Below, in pieces: positions 27,103 through 34,338 of a DNA stretch of 64,000 nucleotides; the stretch's first letter is position 1, and every line of letters starts with the position of its first letter. The translations under genes and the position numbers were made by a program. The stretch covers positions 62,001-126,000 of the forward strand of contig NZ_JOEM01000006.1 in NCBI RefSeq assembly GCF_000718135.1, read 5' to 3'. The notes beneath the pieces are model-generated. The model was not told the DNA's origin. It searched no databases and was given only the letters and a program-made list of their open reading frames with translations. The DNA is from Streptomyces cyaneofuscatus (lineage in GTDB: Bacteria > Actinomycetota > Actinomycetes > Streptomycetales > Streptomycetaceae).

Positions 27103-28776
27103 ATGACCGGACGGGAACGGTGGGCGGTGGCGGCTGCGGACGGGGGCGGGGCGCTGCTCGTGCCGCTCGCGGGGGACGGCGCGCCCGCCGGGCCGGTCCT
27201 GGCCGAGCCTGATCTCGTCGAGGCCGTACGCTCCCGGCCCGAGGTGACCCGCTGGGTGTGGCGGTCCACCGCCGAGCTCTACCCCCGGCTGCTCGCCGCC
27301 GGGGTCCGGGTCGAGCGGTGTTACGACATCGAGTGCGCCGAGCTCCTGCTGCTCGGGCACGCGGGGCGGCTCGGTGAGCCCCGGTCCGCGGCCGCCGCGC
27401 TGGCCCGGCTGGAGAACGCGCCCGTGCCGCCGGACCCGCCCGCCCGGTCCGCCGAACCCGGCTCCCAGTCCTCCCTCTTCGATCCGCCCTCCGGCCCCGA
27501 GGTCCCCTTCGAGGGGCTGCTGCGGGTCTACGCGGACCAGGTGCGCCGCCACGAAACCGCCGAGCACCCGGACCGGATGCGGCTGCTGACCGCCTCGGAG
27601 TCGGCGGGGATGCTCGTCGCCGCCGAGATGCACCGGGCGGGACTGCCCTGGCGGGCCGATGTGCACCGGGATGTGCTGCACGGGCTGCTGGGCGAGCGGT
27701 ACGCGGGCGGCGGCGAGCCCCGCCGGCTCGCCGAGCTGGCGGACGAGGTGTCGGCGGCCTTCGGCAGACGGGTCCGCCCCGACCTGCCCGCCGATGTGGT
27801 GAAGGCGTTCTCGCAGGCCGGGATCTCCGTGAAGTCGACCCGGCGGTGGGAGCTGGCGGAGCTGGACCACCCGGCGGTCGAGCCGCTGATCGCGTACAAG
27901 AAGCTCTACCGGATCTGGACGGCCCACGGCTGGAGCTGGCTCCAGGACTGGGTGCGCGAGGGCCGTTTCCGCCCTGAATACCAGCCGGGCGGCACGGTCA
28001 GCGGACGCTGGACCACCAACGGCGGCGGGGCCCTCCAGATCCCCAAGGTCATCCGGCAGGCCGTCGTCGCCGACGCGGGCTGGCGGCTGGTCGTCGCGGA
28101 CGCCGACCAGATGGAGCCGCGGGTGCTGGCCGCGATCTCCCGCGACCGGGGCCTGATGGAGGTGGCCGGTCATGACGGCGACCTCTACAAGGCCCTGTCC
28201 GACCGGGCGTTCCACGGCGACCGCGAGCACGCCAAGCTGGCGCTGCTCGGCGCGGTCTACGGCCAGACCTCCGGGGACGGGCTGAAGAACCTGGCCGCCC
28301 TGCGCCGCCGCTTCCCGCTCGCCGTCGCCTACGTCGACGACGCGGCGCGGGCGGGCGAGGAGGGGCGGACGGTGCGGACCTGGCTGGGCCGCACCAGCCC
28401 GCCGGTCGCGCTGGCCGGCCAGGACGAGGAGGCGGGCATCCCGCAGGAGGGCGGCGAGGCCGTCTCCGACGGCGGTCTGGCCCGGGCCAGAGGCCGCTTC
28501 ACCCGGAACTTCGTGGTCCAGGGCAGCGCCGCCGACTGGGCCCTGCTCCTCCTTGCCGGGCTGCGCCGCACCCTCCACGAACAGGGGCTCCGCGCCGAGC
28601 TGGTCTTCTTCCAGCACGACGAGGTTATCGTGCACTGCCCGGCCGAGGAGACCGACGCCGTGACCGAGGCGATCCGGGCCGCCGGCGAGCTGGCCGGACG
28701 GATCGCCTTCGGGGAGACCCCGGTGCGGTTCCCGTTCACCACGGCGGTCGTCGAGCGGTACTCCGACGCGAAGTGA
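27103..28776 (+). CDS. Family A DNA polymerase with 3'-5' exonuclease-like domain
   Basis: A 557-residue, single-gene relative of DNA polymerase I lacking the 5' nuclease. Polymerase motif A is DADQMEPRVLA, motif B falls at REHAKLALLGAVYGQTSG, and motif C reads FFQHDEVIVHCP with the second metal-binding Asp. The N-terminal ~170 residues are diverged and may be a decayed exonuclease domain. The usual annotation in Streptomyces is 'bifunctional 3'-5' exonuclease/DNA polymerase', with repair or lesion bypass as the likely role. The ATG at 27103 lacks a Shine-Dalgarno sequence; the frame upstream to 26995 is rejected. Confidence 0.87.
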   Translation: MTGRERWAVAAADGGGALLVPLAGDGAPAGPVLAEPDLVEAVRSRPEVTRWVWRSTAELYPRLLAAGVRVERCYDIECAELLLLGHAGRLGEPRSAAAALARLENAPVPPDPPARSAEPGSQSSLFDPPSGPEVPFEGLLRVYADQVRRHETAEHPDRMRLLTASESAGMLVAAEMHRAGLPWRADVHRDVLHGLLGERYAGGGEPRRLAELADEVSAAFGRRVRPDLPADVVKAFSQAGISVKSTRRWELAELDHPAVEPLIAYKKLYRIWTAHGWSWLQDWVREGRFRPEYQPGGTVSGRWTTNGGGALQIPKVIRQAVVADAGWRLVVADADQMEPRVLAAISRDRGLMEVAGHDGDLYKALSDRAFHGDREHAKLALLGAVYGQTSGDGLKNLAALRRRFPLAVAYVDDAARAGEEGRTVRTWLGRTSPPVALAGQDEEAGIPQEGGEAVSDGGLARARGRFTRNFVVQGSAADWALLLLAGLRRTLHEQGLRAELVFFQHDEVIVHCPAEETDAVTEAIRAAGELAGRIAFGETPVRFPFTTAVVERYSDAK

Positions 28777-28831
28777 GCGGGACCGCCTCCGGGTGCGGTC
28801 CCATCGGGCTCCCTGCCTCTGCTGGAACCAC

Positions 28832-28884
28832 CCCACTTCTGCCGGAGCCCCCACTTCTGCCGGAGCCCCTACTTCTGCTGGAGC
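28832..28884. repeat. 18-bp tandem repeat around CCCACTTCTGCCGGAGC
   Basis: Three copies with an 18-bp period, the last slightly diverged. The final copy overlaps the last codons of the minus-strand gene 28869-30290. A shorter degenerate copy lies before 28832. Confidence 0.75.
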
Positions 28885-30290
28885 TTCAGCCACTCCGGGC
28901 TGGTCGCCACCGCCGTGAGCTGCTCCATGGTGAGCGCCGGCTCCGGACGGGTCGCGGGCGTCGACTGCGCACCGGAGTTGAAGGCGGAGACCACCACCCG
29001 CAGACCGTCCGGCCGCATCGTGTCGGCCGTCCACCGGACGACCCCCGCGCCGCCCTTCTCCCCGGGCTGCTGGGAGGTGGCGAGCAGCGTCCCGTCGGGC
29101 AGCGTCGTCGCGCCCCCGTACAGGCCGTCGGCGACGCTCCGCATGTCGGGCTGCACATTGATCTGCACCAGGGTCTTCCCCTGCCCGTCGTCGACGACGA
29201 CGGAGGCGAACTCCCCCTCGCCGTCGACCTTCTCCCCCACCGTGAGGCCCTCGGGCAGCAGCTTCAGGAGGGTCGGTATCACCAGCGCGTAGTCGAGCGG
29301 AGGCGCCTTCGGCCCCTTCTCCCCCGGGCGCGACGGGTCCGGCGAACCCTGACCGGTCCGCGGGGTGTCCTGACCGGTGCGGGGGTTCTCCTTCCCGGTG
29401 CGGGTGGCGTCCTCGGCGCCGGGCGTCGGCTGCACGGGCGCGTTGGAGGGTTCCACGGGCGCCCGGGAAGCACCGTCGGTCCCGGCCGCTTCGGCGTCGC
29501 CGGCCAGCGCGCCCGCCAGCGGGCGCCACACGTCGGCCCGCGCCAGCCGCATGAGCCCCTTCTCGTCCAGGGCAGGGCCGGGACGACCGGGCCCGCCCAC
29601 GCTGCCCAAAACCCGGTCGAAAGCGCGGGCGTCCACCACGAGACCGCCTGACATGAAGAAGGTGGCCCGCGCCGCACCCGTCGAGCCGCCCGTGCCACCC
29701 GCGTCCCACCCCCAGAATTCCTTGGTGCCGTTGACGAAGCACATCTCGCGCTGGGATTCGACCCCTTGATCACCGTCCACCAGGCCGAGGCCCTGACTCA
29801 GTCGCTCCCTGCACTCGGCCGCCCTGGCCGCCTTGCCGGCCGGCAGGGGATACAGGACGAGCAGGACCGACCCCTTCCCCTTACCGTCGTCGTAGACAGC
29901 GGACACCGAGGCGCGTTTCGGGCCCTTCTCGTCCCCGGTCACCTCCCCGCGCGCCTCGCTGACCTTGCCCGGCGGGAGCAGCTCCTCCAGGACGGCTGCC
30001 AGCTTCTCCTCGGAGAGGCCGCCCCGCAGGCTCGCCGGGGCCGCCGGTCGGCCGCTCGCCACGTCCGTACCTCCTCCGGGGCCACCGCCCAGCAGCCCGG
30101 CCCCGAACGCTCCGCCTCCCCCGACGAGGGCCAGGGCCAGCACGCTGCCCGCCACGGCGGCGCCCCGGCGGCGGCGGAGTGAGCGGCGCCCCTGCTTCAG
30201 AGCGCCGTCGACCACGGCGGTGCGGGCGGTGAGGTCGAAGGTCTCCCCGGTCCGGCGGAGCTCCTCGCTGAGTTCGTCTTCGAAAGGCAT
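28869..30290 (-). CDS. Single-pass membrane protein next to an ECF sigma factor (possible anti-sigma-like regulator)
   Basis: A 473-residue protein with a short cytosolic part of about 42 residues, one membrane helix (AVAGSVLALALVGGGGAFGAGLL) after a RRRR cluster, and a large extracellular part. That part has two similar halves of about 130 residues separated by a Thr/Gly/Pro-rich linker (about 285-320) with RTGQDTPRTGQGS-type repeats. It lies 78 bp downstream of the SigE-type sigma gene and probably forms an operon with it. No zinc anti-sigma motif is visible, so a role as anti-sigma factor is inference from layout only. Confidence 0.75.
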   Translation of the reverse strand: MPFEDELSEELRRTGETFDLTARTAVVDGALKQGRRSLRRRRGAAVAGSVLALALVGGGGAFGAGLLGGGPGGGTDVASGRPAAPASLRGGLSEEKLAAVLEELLPPGKVSEARGEVTGDEKGPKRASVSAVYDDGKGKGSVLLVLYPLPAGKAARAAECRERLSQGLGLVDGDQGVESQREMCFVNGTKEFWGWDAGGTGGSTGAARATFFMSGGLVVDARAFDRVLGSVGGPGRPGPALDEKGLMRLARADVWRPLAGALAGDAEAAGTDGASRAPVEPSNAPVQPTPGAEDATRTGKENPRTGQDTPRTGQGSPDPSRPGEKGPKAPPLDYALVIPTLLKLLPEGLTVGEKVDGEGEFASVVVDDGQGKTLVQINVQPDMRSVADGLYGGATTLPDGTLLATSQQPGEKGGAGVVRWTADTMRPDGLRVVVSAFNSGAQSTPATRPEPALTMEQLTAVATSPEWLKLQQK

Positions 30291-30368
30291 GGGAAACCAC
30301 CACTTCTCGTTCTGCTTGCACGGCTGGGTGAACGGTCTGAATGCCTGGGCCGGAACAGGCGCGCCCGG

Positions 30369-30878
30369 TCAGCGGGCGGCCAACTCCGCGATGCTGCCGC
30401 CCAGCTGGGCGCGGAGCCGACCGAGAGCCCGCACGCAGCGGGTCCGTACGGCAGCGGGGCTGACCTGGAGCGCGGCGGCGGTCTCCTCGATGCTCCGGTC
30501 CTCCCAGTACCTCAGGACCACCACCGCACGGTCCTTCGGGGCCAGTTGGGCGAGCGCCCGGAGCAGCGTCATCCGCAGTGCCGGATCGTCGGGGTCGGTA
30601 CGGCTCTCCTCGGGCAGCTCGGCCAGCGGGCGTTCCGAGGCGGAGCGGCGGCGCCGGTGGGTCAGGAATATCCGGACGAGCACGGTCTGCGCGTACGCCG
30701 CCGGGTTGTCGATCCGCCGGGCCCGGCCCCAGTGGACGTACATCCGGCCCAGCGTCTCCTGCACCAGGTCCTCGGCGAGGTGAACGTCACCGCTGGTCAG
30801 CAGGCAGGCCGAGCGATACAGATGACTCGCCCGCATGGCGGCGAACTCCTTGAACTCCTCGGCACGCGATGTCCTCAT
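30369..30878 (-). CDS. RNA polymerase ECF sigma factor, SigE family
   Basis: A 169-residue sigma factor. Region 2 is visible in LLTSGDVHLAEDLVQETLGR and the following AQTVLVRIFLTH; region 4 is RAVVVLRYWEDRSIEETAAA with LQVSPAAVRTRCVRALGRL. The ATG at 30878 has GGGGGAAGG upstream. The family (SigE, TIGR02983-like) is expanded in actinobacteria and usually linked to envelope stress. The membrane protein gene downstream is its likely partner. Confidence 0.92.
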   Translation of the reverse strand: MRTSRAEEFKEFAAMRASHLYRSACLLTSGDVHLAEDLVQETLGRMYVHWGRARRIDNPAAYAQTVLVRIFLTHRRRRSASERPLAELPEESRTDPDDPALRMTLLRALAQLAPKDRAVVVLRYWEDRSIEETAAALQVSPAAVRTRCVRALGRLRAQLGGSIAELAAR

Positions 30879-31002
30879 GCCTTCCCCCGTCCATCTTCGT
30901 ACGTCCTCCGTTCCGCCCCTTCACCTGATCGACGCGACAAGGCCCGGCAAATGTTTCAGACCTCCCGAGAATTCCGCCGGACCGGAGGGACCGCACGCGG
31001 AA

Positions 31003-31040
31003 GCGCCCCGTTCACGCGCCGGACGGCGTGAACGGGGCGC
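31003..31040. terminator. Strong stem-loop terminator after the dioxygenase gene
   Basis: GCGCCCCGTTCACGC (31003-31017) pairs perfectly over 15 bp with 31026-31040 across an 8-nt loop. It lies 33 bp past the stop codon of the minus-strand dioxygenase gene. Confidence 0.85.
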
Positions 31041-31072
31041 GGGGCGGTGGTGCGCCTGCGCTGCTGTCGCGT

Positions 31073-31957
31073 CTACCCGCGTTCCCACAGCGCGGGGACG
31101 TTCGGCGGCTCCCAGCCCGTCGTGGATTGGTGTGCCTGCCGGCAGCGGTAGGCGACCCCGCCGTAGGTGACGCGGTCTCCCGCGCGGTAGGAGGTTCCGG
31201 GTGCCCAGGTGCCACCCGGCGGATCGGTGGGCGGATCGCTCGGGCCGGGCGTCTGGGCGACGTCCAGCACGAAGTCGAAGGTGCCCTGGCGACCGTTGCC
31301 GACGCTGCGGACGTTCATCAGCAGCTCCGGGTCGAACAGGGCGTCGGTGTTGTTGCGCGGCTCGTTCGGGAAGTAGAGCTGCGTGGTGAGGATGCGGCCC
31401 CCGGGCGCCTGCGCCTTCACATGGATGTGGCGGGTGCGCCCCGGGTAGAGCCCCGGCACGATCGTGGTGAGGCTGAACGCCCCGTCGGCACCGGTGAACT
31501 GGTGCCCCCGGAAGGCGTACTGGGCCATGTCGTACGACCCGTTGGTGTCGGCCTGCCAGAAGTCGAGCAGGGCGCCGGCGATGGGCCGGCAGGCCCGGCC
31601 GAAGACGTAGCCGCTCACGGTGAGCGGTACGCCCGGGGTGCCGGACGTCACCAGACTGGTGCGCCGCGGGGAGTTGGGCTTGAAGTACGGGCCCTCCATC
31701 TGCGGCGGTGTCGTGTCGTCGCCGTCGTCGCACTGCGGGGTAGGGGCCAGGAGAGCGCCCCCGCCCGACGATGCGGCGTCCCGGGCGAGCGCGACGCCTC
31801 CTCCGGCGAGCAGAGGAGCCGCGCTCGCGACGATCGCGGCCTTCAGGAGACCTTTGCGGCTGATGCGCCGCGGGTCGGCCGACGCCGCGTCAGAGGTGTT
31901 CGCCTCGTCGGAAACGTTCGGCTCGTGGGGGGTTGCGTTGTCCATTTGTGGAGTCAT
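31073..31957 (-). CDS. Secreted intradiol ring-cleavage dioxygenase with C-terminal chitin-binding module (CBM5/12)
   Basis: Iron(III) enzyme that opens catechol-type rings between the hydroxyls. The metal ligands are visible: Tyr142 (NGSYD), Tyr171 and His177/His179 (YPGRTRHIH). The N-terminus has a twin-arginine-like signal (PRRISRKGLLKAA) before a hydrophobic stretch, so export by Tat is likely. A Pro/Thr linker leads to a C-terminal module of about 45 residues with conserved aromatics (WAPGTSYRAGDRVTYGG). A dioxygenase-CBM5/12 fusion is known from a wood-wasp-associated Streptomyces (SirexAA-E), where it is thought to act on lignin-derived catechols near polysaccharide. The start at 31957 has GAGGA 7 nt upstream. 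Confidence 0.93.
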   Translation of the reverse strand: MTPQMDNATPHEPNVSDEANTSDAASADPRRISRKGLLKAAIVASAAPLLAGGGVALARDAASSGGGALLAPTPQCDDGDDTTPPQMEGPYFKPNSPRRTSLVTSGTPGVPLTVSGYVFGRACRPIAGALLDFWQADTNGSYDMAQYAFRGHQFTGADGAFSLTTIVPGLYPGRTRHIHVKAQAPGGRILTTQLYFPNEPRNNTDALFDPELLMNVRSVGNGRQGTFDFVLDVAQTPGPSDPPTDPPGGTWAPGTSYRAGDRVTYGGVAYRCRQAHQSTTGWEPPNVPALWERG

Positions 31958-32036
31958 GACAGATTCCTCGGAGTCCTCGGTGCGGGGAGGCGGAGAGGTT
32001 CAGGAGGTTCGGTGACGCCGGGCAGGTGGGGTGAAG

Positions 32037-32051
32037 GCCGCCGGAACGGCG
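32037..32051. terminator. Short hairpin after the streptogrisin-like gene
   Basis: CCGCCG-GAA-CGGCGG, a perfect 6-bp stem, immediately after the protease stop codon. It may act as a terminator or processing signal. Confidence 0.4.
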
Positions 32052-32052
32052 G

Positions 32053-33420
32053 TCAGATGCGCTGCCAGAGGGCCGGGACGTCCGCCGGGGTCCAGCCGGC
32101 CTGGGCCGTGTGCCCCTGGAGGCAGCGGTAGGTCGCTCCGCCGTATGTCACAGTGGCGCCGACGGCGTAGGTCGTGCCCGCCGCCCAGGTGCCGCCCGGC
32201 TGGTCGGTGGGCGGCGGGGTGGTGGGCGGGGTGCCGCCGCTGGTGACGAGCGTCAGCCCGTAGGCCTGCAGGGCCGGGAGCAGCGGCTGGAAGTACGTCG
32301 TACCGCCGGAGGAGCAGTTGCCGGAGCCGCCGGAGGTGACACCCTGCGCCTGGCTGCCGGAGATGTACGCGCCGCCGGAGTCACCCGGTTCGGCGCAGAC
32401 GGAGGTGCGGGTCACGCCGGAGATGGTGCCCTCCGGGTAGGTGACGCTGGTGTTGAGCTGCTGGATCGTGCCGCAGTGCCAGCCGGTGGTGGAGCCGGAG
32501 CGGCAGACCGAGGCGCCCACGACGGACGGGGTGGAGCCGGTGACGGTCACATCGCCGCGGCCGTAGCCGTTGACCAGGGGCTTCGGCACCCAGTTGGCGT
32601 TGGTGGCGACCCAGGCGTAGTCACGGCCGGGGAAGGTCGAGCCCTGGAAGCTGCCCTGGGCCTGCTGGTTGACGCCGTTGGTGGTGGTGCCCACCCGGCC
32701 GCAGTGGCCGGCGGTGACGAAGCCGTTCTGGGTACCGCCGCGCGTCACGGAGAAGCCTACGGAACAGCGGCCGCCGCCGCCCATGTAGTACGCGTCGCCG
32801 CCGCGGATGTCCGCGAGGGCGCGGGGCTGTTCGGTGGAGCGGGCGACGGTGACGAGCTGGTCGCCGACCCCGGCGGCCTTGACGAACGCCTCGCCGGCCG
32901 AGGTGCTCGCGGCGTTCACGACGACCCGGTTGGCCGCGACGTCGACGTACCAGACGGGCACGTTCTTCGGGGCCTTGCTCAGCGCCGCCTTGTCGAGGGC
33001 GTCCTTGACCGCTTCGAGGCGGTCCAGGCTGTGGCCGACGACCTCGGCCCTGGCGCCCGCCTTCGTGATGAGGGCGGCCTCGGACGCGTCGGTCGTGGAG
33101 ACCGTGAGGTCCGCCTTGTCCCCGCTGACCCGGGCCCCGGCGAAACTGGTGCCGAGGGACTTCTCCAGGCCGGCGGCGATGGCGGCGGCGCGGTACTCGC
33201 CCGCTATCCGGGTTCTGGCGGCGTCCGCGTCGAGCCCGAGGTCGCGTTCCAGGGCGGCCAGCAGGCCGGGCGAGAGGCTGTCGGCGGAGACGGCCGGGGC
33301 GGTGGTTCCCGGCGGGCCTGCGGACGCCACTCCGGTCAGTCCCGCGAGGGCGAGCGCGCCCACGGCCACCGTGGCGGTTGCGGTGGCGAGCACGCGTCTG
33401 CGGAGCTTGGTGTTCTCCAC
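32053..33420 (-). CDS. sprC: Streptogrisin C-like secreted serine protease with chitin-binding module
   Basis: Extracellular chymotrypsin-fold protease (family S1, alpha-lytic type). It has a signal peptide (residues ~1-35), a propeptide of about 170 residues of the alpha-lytic pro type, and a catalytic domain with His in TAGHC, Asp in GRDYAWV and Ser in EPGDSGG. Cysteines pair as in streptogrisins. A Thr/Pro linker leads to a CBM5/12 module about 60% identical (28 of 47 by eye) to that of the neighbouring dioxygenase. The 455-residue length matches streptogrisin C. The GTG at 33420 has AAGGAGAG close upstream. A perfect 14-bp palindrome lies 44 bp upstream. Confidence 0.92.
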   Translation of the reverse strand: MENTKLRRRVLATATATVAVGALALAGLTGVASAGPPGTTAPAVSADSLSPGLLAALERDLGLDADAARTRIAGEYRAAAIAAGLEKSLGTSFAGARVSGDKADLTVSTTDASEAALITKAGARAEVVGHSLDRLEAVKDALDKAALSKAPKNVPVWYVDVAANRVVVNAASTSAGEAFVKAAGVGDQLVTVARSTEQPRALADIRGGDAYYMGGGGRCSVGFSVTRGGTQNGFVTAGHCGRVGTTTNGVNQQAQGSFQGSTFPGRDYAWVATNANWVPKPLVNGYGRGDVTVTGSTPSVVGASVCRSGSTTGWHCGTIQQLNTSVTYPEGTISGVTRTSVCAEPGDSGGAYISGSQAQGVTSGGSGNCSSGGTTYFQPLLPALQAYGLTLVTSGGTPPTTPPPTDQPGGTWAAGTTYAVGATVTYGGATYRCLQGHTAQAGWTPADVPALWQRI

Positions 33421-33463
33421 GTAACTCTCCTTGCTTCAGGGGGTGTCCCGGCCCGGTGGGGGG

Positions 33464-33477
33464 TTGGTCCGGACCAA
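33464..33477. promoter_or_regulatory. Palindrome TTGGTCCGGACCAA upstream of the protease gene
   Basis: A perfect 14-bp palindrome 44-57 bp before the protease start. Its core TGGTCCGGACCA differs at two central bases from the DasR core TGGTCTAGACCA and resembles the repeats upstream of Streptomyces chitinase genes. It is a plausible chitin/GlcNAc-responsive operator. Confidence 0.5.
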
Positions 33478-33611
33478 GGAATTGCCGACACCGTAGCCGC
33501 GCGCGGACCGGGCGCAGGAGATCCCGTTCACCCCCTCCTCCCGCGTTATGGGGGCTCGGCCCCACCACGCGCAAAGCCGCCCGGCGTCTCCCCTTCACCG
33601 GTGCGCCCGGG

Positions 33612-33617
33612 TAGGTT
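33612..33617 (+). promoter_or_regulatory. Candidate -10 box (TAGGTT), leaderless start
   Basis: TAGGTT ends 7 nt before the ATG at 33625; no Shine-Dalgarno sequence is present. Confidence 0.4.
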
Positions 33618-33624
33618 CGGCCCC

Positions 33625-34314
33625 ATGCACACAGGGCAACTTCTGGGCTCGGGACGCACCGCCGACGTGTACGAACTCGACGGCTCCTGGGTCCTTCGCC
33701 GCTACCGCGACCGCTCCGACACCACGGAGGAGCTGGCCGTGATGTCGTACGTCCGCGCCTTCGGGTACCCGGTGCCGCGCATCGGCCCGCCCGCCGACGG
33801 GGCCCGCCCCACGGATCTGGTGCTCCAGCGGCTGACCGGCCCGACCATGTCCGAGGCCCTGCTGGCGGGGACCCTGGGCGCCGCCGAGGGGGGCGTACTG
33901 CTGGCCCGGCTGCTGCGCGAACTGCACGCCATCCCGCCCCGTGTCTCGGCCGATCCGCAGGACTGCATCCTCCACCTCGACCTGCACCCGGAGAACGTGA
34001 TGCTGACGGACCAGGGTCCTGTGGTGATCGACTGGTCCACCGCCACGGAGGGCCCGCCCGGCCTCGACCGGGCGATGTCGGCGCTGACCTTGGCCCGGGT
34101 GGCGCTCGACCCGGAGTTCCCGGCGCCGGAGGCCGGGGCCCGTACGCTGCTGACTTCCCTGTTGGCGGAGCTGGCCGGCGACGGCGGCACCGACGCCGAC
34201 GACCTGGCCCGCGCCCGGGCCCGCCAGCGGGAGAACCCGTTCCTGACGGCGCCCGAACGCGGCTGCCTGGACGCGGCGGTGAAGATGGTGCTGGGCTGCG
34301 CGCCTTCGCGGTAG
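33625..34314 (+). CDS. Aminoglycoside phosphotransferase (APH) fold kinase
   Basis: A compact 229-residue kinase-fold protein. The glycine-rich loop is LGSGRTADVYEL, the catalytic loop (Brenner motif) is HLDLHPENVML and the metal-binding motif is VVIDWSTATEG. Such proteins phosphorylate small molecules; the substrate is unknown and antibiotic resistance should not be assumed. The ATG at 33625 follows TAGGTT by 7 nt, so the upstream open frame to 32110 (antisense to sprC) is rejected. It runs convergently into the ABC permease gene. Confidence 0.85.
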   Translation: MHTGQLLGSGRTADVYELDGSWVLRRYRDRSDTTEELAVMSYVRAFGYPVPRIGPPADGARPTDLVLQRLTGPTMSEALLAGTLGAAEGGVLLARLLRELHAIPPRVSADPQDCILHLDLHPENVMLTDQGPVVIDWSTATEGPPGLDRAMSALTLARVALDPEFPAPEAGARTLLTSLLAELAGDGGTDADDLARARARQRENPFLTAPERGCLDAAVKMVLGCAPSR

Positions 34315-34338
34315 CGGAACTGATTCCCGTACGGAGAA

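Noticed and set aside
22709..27106. Very long plus-strand open frame (about 1465 codons)
   Set aside because: It runs antisense to the FUSC and DUF2786 genes, has Gly/Arg/Ala-rich low-complexity translation, and no start or domain. High GC commonly leaves such stop-free antisense frames.
33625..34314. Aminoglycoside resistance gene
   Set aside because: The APH fold and Brenner motif alone do not identify a drug substrate; most such proteins in Streptomyces have unknown or other small-molecule substrates.
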